DNA of 64,000 bases from Pseudomonas sp. CHM02 (GTDB lineage Bacteria; Pseudomonadota; Gammaproteobacteria; Pseudomonadales; Pseudomonadaceae). The notes below the pieces were generated by a model, which was not told where the DNA came from, did not search any database, and was given only the letters and a program-made list of their open reading frames with translations. How positions within the stretch are numbered: position 1 is the stretch's first letter; the number at the start of each line of letters is the position of its first letter. Made by a program: the position numbers and the translations under genes. The stretch covers positions 1 through 64,000 of the forward strand of contig NZ_JFCA01000016.1 in assembly GCF_000612585.1 (NCBI RefSeq). The letters are read 5' to 3'. Positions 53,645 to 63,060 of the stretch are shown here, in pieces.

Positions 53645-54064
53645 TCAGGTGGCGATGTCAGCTCGATACTCGAACGACACCGGCACGGTATATGTGGGTG
53701 GATCAGGAATGCCCGGTCCAGGATCTACTGGCGACATCGTAACTACGGTGAGGCCGGCCTTTGTATCTCGCGCATACAGCGGGAATAGCGCGGTCAGTTC
53801 AGCCACAAGCGGGTTCGTCTTGGTCTTGCCGGTATTGGCCGGGGCCACAATGCTGACTTGGTAGACGCCGATGAATGCTCGGTGGTCGCCAGCGAGCGTG
53901 CTGCTCGCGGTATCGCCCGGGAGCAAGAACGCCCGAAGATAGGTCTCGCCGTCTGCCGGATCGTACTGGACGTTCTCGAACACAACCTTAATCAGCTCCG
54001 CCCGGGCCTTGCTCCAGGCAATCAGCTTGGCCTCGTAGATCGAGGCGATTAGGTTATGGCTCAT
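53645..54064 (-). CDS. Tail terminator (DUF4128-like)
   Basis: The 139-residue product starts MSHNLIASIYEAKLIAWSKARAELIKVVFENVQYDP and has the small alpha/beta pattern of lambda U-like tail terminators, with DPPTYTVPVSFEYRADI at the end. The position before the tail tube supports the assignment. Confidence 0.75.
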   Translation of the reverse strand: MSHNLIASIYEAKLIAWSKARAELIKVVFENVQYDPADGETYLRAFLLPGDTASSTLAGDHRAFIGVYQVSIVAPANTGKTKTNPLVAELTALFPLYARDTKAGLTVVTMSPVDPGPGIPDPPTYTVPVSFEYRADIAT

Positions 54065-54717
54065 ACCTGGTTGTTCCTGATGGCTTCGTCGACGATCTGT
54101 TGGAAGCGGGCCAGCGTGATCCGGACCATTCCGCCCGGCGCCTGTGTGCTGTGTCCATATTCTAGTGCGATACCGTAGGGCAGGTTATTCACGATGTAGG
54201 CAGTTTGACCCGCTGTCAGGGATTGAACTTGTGCTTTGAGCACGGCGATGCTGACGGTACCGCTGACATCGATCTGATCAAGCACTCCCTCGGCCGGCGT
54301 ATCAATCGAAAACTGCCAGTTCCCGCGAAACCGCCCGCCTACATAATCCTTGCCCGCTACCAAACCGTTCACGTTGAAATTCTGGTCGCGCTCTGTCTTT
54401 GTCAGGGGCTTTGCGTACTTCACACCGCGCCGCAGCTTGCCGGCCTTGGTGAAGTTCGATTCGTTGAGGTTGATGATCGTGTTGCGCACTGCGACCTTGA
54501 AGTCGTAGTCATCGGCGGCTCGCTTGTTCGCCTGGCGGTGAATGACGTTCGCTGCCCAGATCTCGGGTTTGCCCACCGGTGACATGCGAATAACGCTGCT
54601 GCCGATTTCGATGACGATCTCTCGAATGGTCGCGTCGATTCCGGCCTTCGCTCTCTCAGCAAAGTCACGAATGTTCTTGGCAAAGCTGCCGTTCATGCTC
54701 GCGTACTTGTTCGTCAT
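54061..54717 (-). CDS. Head-tail joining protein (HK97 gp10-like / lambda Z-like)
   Basis: The 218-residue protein starts MTNKYASMNGSFAKNIRDFAERAKAGIDATIREIVIEIGSSVI and has the RMSPVGKPEIWAANVIHRQ and YGIALEYGHSTQAPGGMVRITLARF motifs of HK97 gp10-type neck proteins. It overlaps both neighbours by four bases. Confidence 0.85.
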   Translation of the reverse strand: MTNKYASMNGSFAKNIRDFAERAKAGIDATIREIVIEIGSSVIRMSPVGKPEIWAANVIHRQANKRAADDYDFKVAVRNTIINLNESNFTKAGKLRRGVKYAKPLTKTERDQNFNVNGLVAGKDYVGGRFRGNWQFSIDTPAEGVLDQIDVSGTVSIAVLKAQVQSLTAGQTAYIVNNLPYGIALEYGHSTQAPGGMVRITLARFQQIVDEAIRNNQV

Positions 54718-55085
54718 GACCGCACCTGCAGCTCATACAAGATGGGCGTCCCGGCTGGGTTGACCTCTTTCAGCGGAGGAACAATTGACCAGGTGCGGCC
54801 CTGGGCCACCACCTTGTCGAGTAGACCCGGTACCCAGGCCAATCCTTGTGCGGCAATCTTGAGCTTCTTGTCACCCTGCTTGATGAGGCTGTTGTTTTGA
54901 AATTCTTGGCCGGTGAAGTCGAGCAGGATGCCCTGGGCGATTTGCTCGACAGTTGCGCCAGGCGCTTCCCCGCCCGTCTCCGGGTCGTACTCGCCCGGCT
55001 CAGTCTTGCTGATGGTCACGGGCTGGCCGAACTCTGTGATCATATCCAGAGCCGTCACGGCCATTTCGTCGTAGAAGGTGGCCAT
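54714..55085 (-). CDS. Head-tail connector protein
   Basis: The 123-residue product starts MATFYDEMAVTALDMITEFGQPVTISKTEPGEYDP, preceded by GGAG six bases away. Position and size are those of a head closure/connector protein. The role is inferred from position. Confidence 0.7.
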   Translation of the reverse strand: MATFYDEMAVTALDMITEFGQPVTISKTEPGEYDPETGGEAPGATVEQIAQGILLDFTGQEFQNNSLIKQGDKKLKIAAQGLAWVPGLLDKVVAQGRTWSIVPPLKEVNPAGTPILYELQVRS

Positions 55086-55102
55086 GGTGGTCTCCATTGC
55101 AG

Positions 55103-55606
55103 CTATGCGCGAATCGCGAACAACCCGCGCTTTTGTAGGTAGTCGGCAAATTGAGTAGCGCTCGGTCGATCGGGCGCCGCCGGCAAAAGCCGATTGCTGG
55201 TGTTGGAGATCGTCGCGTATTCGCGGGTTACCGCACCTTCGACACGCTCCAGCGTCACAGCGCCCTTACGCTTGTCGATTGGGTCGATGTCGTCCTGATG
55301 GATCTCGGCGGCCAGGGCTATCTGGCCGTACTGGATCCGCGCCGGCAGGTAGTTATCTGGCTTGATCTGGCAGTCCAGCTCAACACCCCGACGCGGCCAG
55401 GCCAGCGCCTGCTCGCTGCTCATCTTGCGGCCTTTCCAGGTTTTGCCATCCATCGCCAAGGCGGCCCGGCGCAACAACGCTTCCTGCTCGGGAACGCCCG
55501 CGGGGATGACCGTGCCGAACTTCACGGCATACATGGCCAGGTCCTCGGCGCTCGCGTAGCTTTCGGCGTCCGGCTTACCGGTACCGTCCTCGATGATGAG
55601 TGTCAT
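55103..55606 (-). CDS. Head completion protein (DnaT-like ssDNA-binding family)
   Basis: The 167-residue product shows MTLIIEDGTGKPDAESYASAEDLAMYAVKFG and MDGKTWKGRKMSSEQALAWPRRGV, the pattern databases call putative DnaT-like, which in phages is a head-tail adaptor. Located between capsid and connector genes. Confidence 0.78.
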   Translation of the reverse strand: MTLIIEDGTGKPDAESYASAEDLAMYAVKFGTVIPAGVPEQEALLRRAALAMDGKTWKGRKMSSEQALAWPRRGVELDCQIKPDNYLPARIQYGQIALAAEIHQDDIDPIDKRKGAVTLERVEGAVTREYATISNTSNRLLPAAPDRPSATQFADYLQKRGLFAIRA

Positions 55607-55665
55607 GCGTCAACTCGCTGGAATGGTTTGAAGATTGGCCACCGAGTCACCGGCAGCCAGCATTA

Positions 55666-56256
55666 TCACGCCTTGGGCAGATCAGCGACGAGCTTTTCCA
55701 AGGATTCTTTCGAGGCGTTGGCCCGGTACTGCACCTTGGCTTCGTCCAGCGTTGCTTTCAGCGCCGAGATTTCACCGGCTTCATCAGCCGGCGGCGCGAT
55801 TGCAGCTTTCTTGAGCGCTTCGACCTCTCCCCGCAGCGTGTCGACCGTCAGCACCAGCCCATCACGCTCGGCGGTCAGTTCGCCAACCGAGTTATGGATG
55901 GTTCCCAACACTTCAAACAAGCGCAACGCCAACTCGCCAGCTTCTGGACGGTGGATTTCGCCAGCCTCCAGGCCGTCGATCAGCAGAACCATTGCGCCGC
56001 TCTCGGCCTGCAGATCGGCCAGCAGCTTAGATAGTTCGCTATCTGCAACCGCCTGCGTGCCGACAATAGCAGGCGCCGGCAACGCGACCACCTCAACGTC
56101 GACACCGGCATTTTCGTATGCCGTGACGATTTCAGGATAATCGCCTACCACGGTTACTGCCGTAGCATCACGCTCTACGCTGCGGAACAGCCCGGGGACG
56201 CGGTAACGCTTGCCGGGCTCAAAGCCGTCAAGCTGGTTCGTGTATACAAGTTCCAT
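55666..56256 (-). CDS. Phage head protein with HeH/LEM-like C-terminus
   Basis: The 196-residue product starts MELVYTNQLDGFEPGKRYRVPGLF, contains a long Glu/Ala-rich coiled-coil middle, and ends in LKATLDEAKVQYRANASKESLEKLVADLPKA, like the HeH/LEM motif. It follows the major capsid. Possible capsid decoration or assembly factor. Confidence 0.65.
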   Translation of the reverse strand: MELVYTNQLDGFEPGKRYRVPGLFRSVERDATAVTVVGDYPEIVTAYENAGVDVEVVALPAPAIVGTQAVADSELSKLLADLQAESGAMVLLIDGLEAGEIHRPEAGELALRLFEVLGTIHNSVGELTAERDGLVLTVDTLRGEVEALKKAAIAPPADEAGEISALKATLDEAKVQYRANASKESLEKLVADLPKA

Positions 56257-56302
56257 CGGAATCTCCGTAGCGGCCATCGCTGGCCGCTTGCTGGGGTGGT
56301 AA

Positions 56303-57265
56303 TCAGCCGCCGACTGGTGGCGTGGTGGTGAGGTTAATCATCACGCCTGCGGTGACCTTATTGCTGTCCGAGTGCTTAACCCAGTTCGCAGCAGAGCCGA
56401 CGGCCGCCAGGGTTGGATTGGTGCCACCAGTAGTTTCCTTCCAGCTGTAACCCAGCACGTCGATGTTGACGGTGCCCTCGGCGCGGTAGCCGATTGCCAG
56501 GTTTTCCTCGTCGTTCACGTCGTACGAACGGAAGCCAGGGGCCTGGGACTCGGTGATGACCACGGCGTTCGGCAGCAGGCCGAAGATCGCGTCCACTGGT
56601 GCCTTGTCGGTCACCAGAACCGGCTTGCCAAGGGTGCCAGGCAGGCCGCCGTAGATCACGACGCCAGCTTCTTCGTAGACTTTGTTCGCAATCGCCTCAT
56701 CAACGATGTCGAAGTAGGCCGACGAGTGCATGACCCACAGCGCGATGCGGCCGAACTTGTCGCCGAATTTGCGCATACCACGGGTCAGGGTCTTTTTGCC
56801 GTCGGTTTCAATGTTGGCGGAAACCACCATGGAGGCGTTCGAGCCGATGGCAGCTTTGAGCGCTCCGGTGGCGTACTCGATGAAGCCTTCGATGGTGGCA
56901 TCAGCCACGTCGGCACCGATGATCTGGGAAAACTCTTCCACCGCACGGCCGCGACGTTTGAACGCCTCTTCGGTGGTTTGGTATGGGCCGTACTTCCACG
57001 GCGCCTTGACGCCTACGGCCTCGCCAGCGCCGATTTTCTTGGCGGTTACCTTGCCATCGGAGTTGACGTCACGGTGTTCCAGGCCCCCGCCGAGCTTGTA
57101 GAAAGCGCGCTTGCGGAAGTCACCCTGGATCAGTTCGTTGTCGAGGACGATTGCGCCGTTGGACGAGGCGTTGAACACGTCCAAGTTGTCCTGAATACGC
57201 TCCAGGTATGCGGTTTGCGCCTCATCGTTGTAGATGATCAGGTCGCTGTTTACAGTCGTTGGCAT
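56303..57265 (-). CDS. Major capsid protein
   Basis: The 320-residue protein starts MPTTVNSDLIIYNDEAQTAYLERIQDNLDVFNASSNGAIVLDNE and has a RGMRKFGDKFGRIALWVMHSSAYFDIV segment seen in coat proteins of this family. It follows the scaffold gene directly, as expected, and has no N-terminal protease part. Confidence 0.88.
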   Translation of the reverse strand: MPTTVNSDLIIYNDEAQTAYLERIQDNLDVFNASSNGAIVLDNELIQGDFRKRAFYKLGGGLEHRDVNSDGKVTAKKIGAGEAVGVKAPWKYGPYQTTEEAFKRRGRAVEEFSQIIGADVADATIEGFIEYATGALKAAIGSNASMVVSANIETDGKKTLTRGMRKFGDKFGRIALWVMHSSAYFDIVDEAIANKVYEEAGVVIYGGLPGTLGKPVLVTDKAPVDAIFGLLPNAVVITESQAPGFRSYDVNDEENLAIGYRAEGTVNIDVLGYSWKETTGGTNPTLAAVGSAANWVKHSDSNKVTAGVMINLTTTPPVGG

Positions 57266-57277
57266 GGGTCTTTCCCC

Positions 57278-58006
57278 TTACTTGGGCAATGCGAGGTATG
57301 CGGTTTGGCCGTGCTTGCGCTGGAAATCGCGCTTCTGCTCGGAGGTCATTTCGGAGCGCTTCGATGCAGCCTGGCCGCCACCCCCGCCCGGGGCTTGTGT
57401 CCCTGAAGCCCTAGGCCACAGGTGAGGTGCGCTTTCGCGCAAGGATTCCGCCCATTCGAGCGGGGTCAGAGGAGTCTTGCCGTCTTTGCCGAGGATGGTC
57501 TGGCCATTCTCGTCAACAGCGACCGCTTCGCCCTCTTCGTTCAGCGAGAACACGCCTTTGGCGCGCAGGATGATGTCGTCGGTTGCTTCGGGGAGTGCAC
57601 CAGCCTTCAAGGCCGCGCCGCGCACCGAGTCGCCCAGGACTTTGCCCTGGAACTTGGCGGCGAAGGCTTCGGCCTTCTCGGCGCGGCCGGTGACGGCCTT
57701 CAGTTGCTTGTCGTAGTCACCGCGCAGGCGCTCAGTACGACGATTGAACACTTCGTCAACCTTGCCCTCGGTCAGCAGCTTGGTTTCTTCGTCCTGACCG
57801 GCGCGGCTAAGCAAGCCTTTCACGGCGTCGATGTCGATGCCTTCGAACTGGGTTTCGAACTGGGTAAGCTTGGTGGTGGTGTCCTTCAGCTTTCCCAGCA
57901 GCTCGGAGTTTTTGGCTTTCAGGCCGGAAACAGATGCGTCAACGGCAGTCGCGATAGCATCCTTGATTGCCGGGTTTTCCAGGTCGATTGCGTTTTCTTC
58001 TGCCAC
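57278..58006 (-). CDS. Capsid scaffolding protein
   Basis: The 242-residue protein has an N-terminal coiled coil (about 20-130, KAKNSELLGKLKDTTTKLTQFETQFEG), a Gly-rich linker (GTQAPGGGGGQAA) and a basic C-terminus (SEQKRDFQRKHG). Those are features of scaffolding proteins, and it sits between minor head protein and coat. Confidence 0.8.
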   Translation of the reverse strand: MAEENAIDLENPAIKDAIATAVDASVSGLKAKNSELLGKLKDTTTKLTQFETQFEGIDIDAVKGLLSRAGQDEETKLLTEGKVDEVFNRRTERLRGDYDKQLKAVTGRAEKAEAFAAKFQGKVLGDSVRGAALKAGALPEATDDIILRAKGVFSLNEEGEAVAVDENGQTILGKDGKTPLTPLEWAESLRESAPHLWPRASGTQAPGGGGGQAASKRSEMTSEQKRDFQRKHGQTAYLALPK

Positions 58007-58040
58007 GGTGATGCACCCCTTAGGTATGTTCTGCCCGCTT

Positions 58041-58073
58041 TGCAGGCAATAAAAAACCGGCGCATGGCCGGCT
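58041..58073 (-). promoter_or_regulatory. Terminator-RBS-like element, copy 4 (before scaffold)
   Basis: On the minus strand GCCGGCCATGCGCCGG with TTTTTTATTGCCTGCA. The hairpin and T tract match copies 1-3, but the GGAG is lost (TGCA), and the scaffold gene uses AAGGGG further on. Confidence 0.6.
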
Positions 58074-58089
58074 GATTGAATGTGTTCGG

Positions 58090-59175
58090 TTAAATTCCGG
58101 CGCGCTCGAAGGCCAAAGGCTCCAAGCCCTTCATCTGCACCAGAGTCAGCGGCGCGAAGTTGCGATCAAGTTGCAGTTCGGTGAAGCGCTCAACTGTCAG
58201 GCCACCCTCGCGAAACAGTTTTGCCCGCATCGGCCCGATTGCCTCGTCCTGAAACGCTGCTGGCTGATCTTTGAGCCAGTTGTAGTAGTCGAGACTGGCA
58301 CTGACCTGCCCTGCTCCGCCTGCGCCTACTGCCGCACGTGTCGCCCCCTTGGCGAACATATCGCTGAGCTTGGTCAGCAAGACAAACGTGGTGCGGCAAT
58401 TCGGATGAAACGGCGGTCGCGGCCCTGACGTTACGGGAAACCGCCGACCATCCAGTGAGCGGCATTGCTGGCTGGTCTTGCTGTCCAACGTCGCAACGAT
58501 TTGGATCTCGGACACGATGTCGGTGTTGGCCTTTGCCACCTCCATGCGCGCCTGAGACGACACATGCTGAATCGCGGTGTGCACGATGGTGCTGGCATTG
58601 CGGTTGGTGGTCGCTAGGACGCCGTCTTTGTATCCGGCCGCCTTGGTGCCGCGAATGTTGCGGATGATTTGGAAGTTCGTCTGCCCTTCGAAGAAGCCCT
58701 GCCGGATGGTGCCGGTGACTCGCTCACGCTCAGCACTGGTCCAGCCCTTGATGAAGGCCTTGAGTAGCTTCCCGCCACCAGTGCCGCGCACGCTGAGTGG
58801 GTTCGTCAGCACCGCTGTGCGGATTGCCGCAGCAGTGGGTGCCACGACATCGAGCGAAACGCCCACCGGTGCAGACTTGGCCAGGCTGGTCGCCTCGAAC
58901 TCAGCCTCGTAGTTCGCGATATCCACCAGGTCGAGGTTCAGTTGCGCGCTGTAGCGGTCAAAGATGCCCAGCAACAGGCTGTCCACTTCCTTCAGCAACG
59001 CTTCCAGACGCTTAACGTTGTACTCAGTCAGGTCCGACTGGGTGAGCCGGTCACGGATCGAGCGGTCAATCTCCTTGAGGAAGGGGGCGAACTTGCCCAC
59101 CTCCCCTGCCTTCAGCTTTTCGAGGAAGACAGCGTGCCGGATCGTGGCATCAAGTATCGCTTGGTTCGCCGCCAT
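58090..59175 (-). CDS. Phage minor head protein (Mu F / SPP1 gp7-like)
   Basis: The 361-residue protein has the C-terminal family motif SQQCRSLDGRRFPVTSGPRPPFHPNCRTTFVLL, with Cys/His in positions typical of minor head proteins. The N-terminal two-thirds is helical. Its start overlaps the portal end by 26 bases. Confidence 0.9.
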   Translation of the reverse strand: MAANQAILDATIRHAVFLEKLKAGEVGKFAPFLKEIDRSIRDRLTQSDLTEYNVKRLEALLKEVDSLLLGIFDRYSAQLNLDLVDIANYEAEFEATSLAKSAPVGVSLDVVAPTAAAIRTAVLTNPLSVRGTGGGKLLKAFIKGWTSAERERVTGTIRQGFFEGQTNFQIIRNIRGTKAAGYKDGVLATTNRNASTIVHTAIQHVSSQARMEVAKANTDIVSEIQIVATLDSKTSQQCRSLDGRRFPVTSGPRPPFHPNCRTTFVLLTKLSDMFAKGATRAAVGAGGAGQVSASLDYYNWLKDQPAAFQDEAIGPMRAKLFREGGLTVERFTELQLDRNFAPLTLVQMKGLEPLAFERAGI

Positions 59176-60568
59176 CTACTTTGCCCTCATCTTCTAGGCC
59201 CAGGCCGTCGCCCTGCTCTTCCAGCTCGCCGTCGATCTGCTGGTCAGTGCGCTCCGGCGCGATCAGCCCCAGTTTGCGCAGGTATGCCCGCAGATCGGCC
59301 TTGGCGAAGCCGCCGTTCTGCCACAAGCCAACCAGGGCCGTGATCATTTGCGGATCAGCTGTCAGCTCAACGAACTCTTGGTTGACCTGGTAGGCAACCT
59401 TCTTGTCAGCGATGCCCATGTAGGCGCAGCACCACATGATGGCTCGCGTGTAGGCTTCGCTGACGTTTGCCACGCAGCCGGCAAGGACCGACGTCGATGC
59501 TGATTGATCCCCGCGCGACTCGGTGGCGGTCTTGGTGGCGAGTGATGCCACCACCATCCGGGCGCCCAGTTCGATCATCATCTGGTTCTTGTCGGCCATT
59601 GCCTCCTTAACCAGCGTGTTCGGTAGTGGCTGCGCGTAACCGAACTGGCCGCCAGCTGGCAGCATCATCGGGGCCCTGGAGCCGACATAAATGCCGTTTT
59701 TCTCCATCCAGTCGCGCCAAGACTCATCGAGTCCGCTAATCCACGGCTGGGCCTGCCCGCACCAGAACACACTGTCCTCATAGTCAGCGCTGTTGCGGTA
59801 ATGGCCCAGGTTGATCATGGCAATGTCGTACAGCGGCGACTCGTCGATGCTTGGATCGTTGTTCTGCGCACCGACGAAGGTGAACGGAATTTCCTTCAGT
59901 CGCCCGCCGGCACCTACAGGCTGGAACTCTTCGACAATCGTCAACGGACCGCCACTTTCAGGACCTGACCGACGCCAGACACGGCAAACAAAGCCGTCAT
60001 CCTCCAGGGCAAGCTCCCGGTATTGCTCAACCGTCTTGAAGCCGAAGCCGTCAGGGATCTCCGGCGACTCCTTCAGCACCACCAGGGTCAGAACGCTATG
60101 ACCATTTACCATGCCGGTGCGCCAGTTGATGATGTCCTCGGCGCAGTAGGTGAGGATCACAGCGTGCCCACCGATACCGTTGTCTTGGTGGTAGTCGACG
60201 TACAGGCCATGCCGGCCAGCCTCCAACACCTTTTCCAGCGTGCCTTGGGAGTGCTGGTAAATGCTCACCCCGGAACCGTTGGCGTTGTCTTGCAGGTATT
60301 CCAGCTTTTTGGGCACTGTCAGCGTCGGGTCTTTATGGAAGGCCAGGCCCAGCAGCCCGTTACGGGTGTGCCCGGTGGCGTTCTTGAACACTGCCCGCTC
60401 GCGGTAGGCCCGGTTCCGGTCTTCGTTCTCCGGCGACTTGTCGTGTGCGTTGATGTACGGCAGCCGATCGACTACACGGTGCTGACCCGCGCAGACGTCG
60501 CGGACGGTAGCCCAGCGGTCCAGCACTGCCGTGTATTCCGCCCGCTTGAAGGAGACGTCGTTGCTCAT
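59150..60568 (-). CDS. Portal protein (DUF4055 type)
   Basis: The 472-residue protein starts MSNDVSFKRAEYTAVLDRWATVRDVCAGQHRVVDR. DUF4055 portal features include YINAHDKSPENEDRNRAYRERAVFKNATGHTRNGLLGLAFHKDP. Its ATG overlaps the terminase stop by four bases (ATGA). It forms the DNA channel ring of the capsid vertex. Confidence 0.9.
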   Translation of the reverse strand: MSNDVSFKRAEYTAVLDRWATVRDVCAGQHRVVDRLPYINAHDKSPENEDRNRAYRERAVFKNATGHTRNGLLGLAFHKDPTLTVPKKLEYLQDNANGSGVSIYQHSQGTLEKVLEAGRHGLYVDYHQDNGIGGHAVILTYCAEDIINWRTGMVNGHSVLTLVVLKESPEIPDGFGFKTVEQYRELALEDDGFVCRVWRRSGPESGGPLTIVEEFQPVGAGGRLKEIPFTFVGAQNNDPSIDESPLYDIAMINLGHYRNSADYEDSVFWCGQAQPWISGLDESWRDWMEKNGIYVGSRAPMMLPAGGQFGYAQPLPNTLVKEAMADKNQMMIELGARMVVASLATKTATESRGDQSASTSVLAGCVANVSEAYTRAIMWCCAYMGIADKKVAYQVNQEFVELTADPQMITALVGLWQNGGFAKADLRAYLRKLGLIAPERTDQQIDGELEEQGDGLGLEDEGKVDGGEPSDT

Positions 60569-61866
60569 CGGGCGTATCCCATTTTGATAGCGGTGACCGG
60601 TTTGATGATCGGGTACTCGCGGTGGATGAAGTAGCCGCCGGCGTCGTTCGCGTGATCGATTCCGGCGCTTTTGTCTGGCTCCCCGTTCGCGCCCCACACC
60701 TGCTGCTCCAGGCCGTCGGCGTAGGTTGGGCAGGTGAACGGATTGACAAGGTAGCGGCGCTCGCCCTGCGCATTGCAGAAGACGGCGTTCATTGCGTTGA
60801 TTCGGTCCTTCACCGGCGGGTTTGCCGCTGGAGCGATGACCGCGAAACCGGCCTGTTTCAGCATGGCCAGGTCGGTAATGCTGGCGTTCACGGACTTGCG
60901 TGAATCACCCGAGGCATCCGGGTAGATCCTGATCTCGCACGTCTTCTTGAAGTCGTTGCCGTCGTGCTGCCAGTAGCGTTCCTTGATGCGGCGGATCATG
61001 TCGGGCGTGTCGTAGCCATCGATCAGCTCATCTACGGCCCTGGGCAACCCCTGGTCGCGCTTAACGTGAGTAATCGCCGCCATCTTGCCGACGTTGAAGT
61101 CCATCCCGATGAACAGGGGCTCACCAGGCTGCACGGTGTCGAAGCACTCGTTGAGCTTGCGGTCGTAGGCCGTGTAGATCGTGCCGGAAGTCAGGTTGAC
61201 GAACTGGCCCTTGAGGTATGCCATGATCAGTTGTGGCGGATACGACTCCATCAGGGAGGCGATGTAGTCATCCGGCAGGTTCAGCTCGTTGTCGAACGTG
61301 CTGGCCTGCACCAGGCCATACATCTCCTTGAGCGACGGCTTGTCGCGCAGCTGCTTCACGAACTGCAGGAAGACGAACTTGAAGCCTTCCGGCGTCGTGG
61401 TGACATCCACCCCGTTCTTCAGCCCAGGCAGGTTGTAGCGCATCCGGGCAATGATCTTGCGCCAGGCCTGCTGTGCTTTGACAGCAGTCAGCACGTCCAG
61501 CTCATCCACCAGGGCATGGCCGATCTTGAAACCCACGATGGTCTGCGGCTTCTCCATCGACCGGCAAATCACAGTGCCGCGATACTGCCGTCCGCTGTAG
61601 ATGTGAACTTCGTGGTTCGCCTGGTTGATCTTGGTCTTCAGCCCCCAGTCGTAGGCCACCTCATCCATGGTCGGGTAGAAGATGTCCCGGATCTGCGGGT
61701 AAGTCGGTGCGAAGTATCCAGCGTTAACGCCAGGCCACTCCATGAAGTGCTTGCTCAGCGCCGAGCACCCGACCCAGGTCTTGCCTGATCCGAACCCGGC
61801 AACAAACGCACGGAATTTGTGGGGCAGCGTGAGGAACTGAGCCTGCGGAACATTAAGGCTCGGCAT
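60565..61866 (-). CDS. Terminase large subunit
   Basis: The 433-residue packaging motor has the ATPase Walker A GFGSGKT (24-30), Walker B-like ALVDELD and the C-terminal nuclease motif FIGMDFNVGKMAA. Overlaps TerS by 14 bases and precedes the portal. It translocates and cuts phage DNA. Confidence 0.94.
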   Translation of the reverse strand: MPSLNVPQAQFLTLPHKFRAFVAGFGSGKTWVGCSALSKHFMEWPGVNAGYFAPTYPQIRDIFYPTMDEVAYDWGLKTKINQANHEVHIYSGRQYRGTVICRSMEKPQTIVGFKIGHALVDELDVLTAVKAQQAWRKIIARMRYNLPGLKNGVDVTTTPEGFKFVFLQFVKQLRDKPSLKEMYGLVQASTFDNELNLPDDYIASLMESYPPQLIMAYLKGQFVNLTSGTIYTAYDRKLNECFDTVQPGEPLFIGMDFNVGKMAAITHVKRDQGLPRAVDELIDGYDTPDMIRRIKERYWQHDGNDFKKTCEIRIYPDASGDSRKSVNASITDLAMLKQAGFAVIAPAANPPVKDRINAMNAVFCNAQGERRYLVNPFTCPTYADGLEQQVWGANGEPDKSAGIDHANDAGGYFIHREYPIIKPVTAIKMGYAR

Positions 61867-62314
61867 TCGGCTTCCTCGCGTCCACCACGTCGACCTGGAT
61901 GCGGGTCGGGATTACCGGTTCGTCGCCAGCCTCTTCTTTCTTGGAGCGATTGACGAACATATCGCCGGTTTCTTTCGCGGCCTGCTCGAGGATCTGCATG
62001 GCCAGGCCGATGTTCTTCATCGATTCGGCCTTCTCCACGAAGCGGTTCATGGCGCGGAGGCGAAATGCACGGTTGGCGATCGGGATATCGACAGTCTCTT
62101 CCCTGAAGCGCTTGCGGCACTCTTCAAAAAACGTTTTCCACTTCTGCCCTAGGTCACGACCGGAATACTTGGTTGGGTCGTATCGCTCACACAGTTGGCG
62201 GGACAACTCGATGCCGTATTGCTCCTTGACGGCCTGACAAACCTGACTGGGGGTGTCGAAGCAGGCCAGGGCTTGGACAATAAAGGCCTTCACCTCATCT
62301 TTCAGGGCTGCCAT
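61853..62314 (-). CDS. Terminase small subunit (DUF2280 type)
   Basis: The 153-residue product starts MAALKDEVKAFIVQALACFDTPSQVCQAVKEQYG, the DUF2280 pattern, with a helix-turn-helix N-terminus and helical oligomerisation region. It recognises the packaging site and recruits TerL. A TTG six codons upstream is also possible. Confidence 0.88.
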   Translation of the reverse strand: MAALKDEVKAFIVQALACFDTPSQVCQAVKEQYGIELSRQLCERYDPTKYSGRDLGQKWKTFFEECRKRFREETVDIPIANRAFRLRAMNRFVEKAESMKNIGLAMQILEQAAKETGDMFVNRSKKEEAGDEPVIPTRIQVDVVDARKPNAEP

Positions 62315-62345
62315 AGATTCGTTTTCCGTCAAGGGCTGTCAAGGA

Positions 62346-62975
62346 TTAAGCCAGCTTGAGCAGACAGGTTCCGCAGGCCCTCGCAATGTTCAATTTCCCC
62401 ACCTCAGCAGGACTGTTTGCAGCATCCACCAACGCTTGAACGTCAGGGCTCGCGCCGTAGCGGCGGACGACACCGACGAACTCTTCTACGTCGTGGCCGC
62501 GCATCTCCAGCTTGGGTGCGCCGTCCTTGGTGAAGACTGGTTGGCCGTACTTATCCAGGGCATGAGCGATGTGATAAAGCTCATGCTCAACAAGGGCGCA
62601 AAAGTCGGTGTCGCTGCACTCGGCGCAGTAGTCGGCAGCCAAGGTGATGATGAAGGCCGGCACGTCGCCGAACCAATCGCGCATCTGTTGCTCCATCCGT
62701 GCCTTCTGCCAACCGCCGGCGCGGAACGCTACCTGTTCGGCCTGGCCCAGGACTGTCCGGCCCTGCCTCTCGAAGCTGGACGACGCCCACATGACCCGGA
62801 TGTCTGCATCCAGAAGGTGGGCATGGTCTTCGTTGTGAATGCTGCCGGTGTCGGCAAGGATCTCGGCTTGGAGCCATTCCCATACTTCAGGGGCTGGAGT
62901 AAGGCGAATGCCGAAGTCGGATAGATCGGACAGCTCAAGCAGTGTCGATGGAGGGTATGGACGAGCTATTGTCAT
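62346..62975 (-). CDS. Putative phage metallopeptidase
   Basis: The 209-residue protein contains the zinc-peptidase motif HELYH in CALVEHELYHIAHALDKYG, preceded by paired cysteines (YCAECSDTDFC). Phage metallopeptidase-type proteins of this kind often occur just upstream of terminase genes; their role is unknown. The start at 62975 (MTIARPYPP) is used. Confidence 0.8.
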   Translation of the reverse strand: MTIARPYPPSTLLELSDLSDFGIRLTPAPEVWEWLQAEILADTGSIHNEDHAHLLDADIRVMWASSSFERQGRTVLGQAEQVAFRAGGWQKARMEQQMRDWFGDVPAFIITLAADYCAECSDTDFCALVEHELYHIAHALDKYGQPVFTKDGAPKLEMRGHDVEEFVGVVRRYGASPDVQALVDAANSPAEVGKLNIARACGTCLLKLA

Positions 62976-63060
62976 ATCACCCTCTTGAAAGCTGCGCGTA
63001 ACTTGATGAGGCGACCATTTACCAGTATTGATGCTGCTCCAACACTCAAGGAGCAAGACG

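Noticed and set aside
56372-57406. Open frame of 344 codons on the plus strand
   Set aside because: Antisense to the major capsid and scaffold genes, which are in conserved order.
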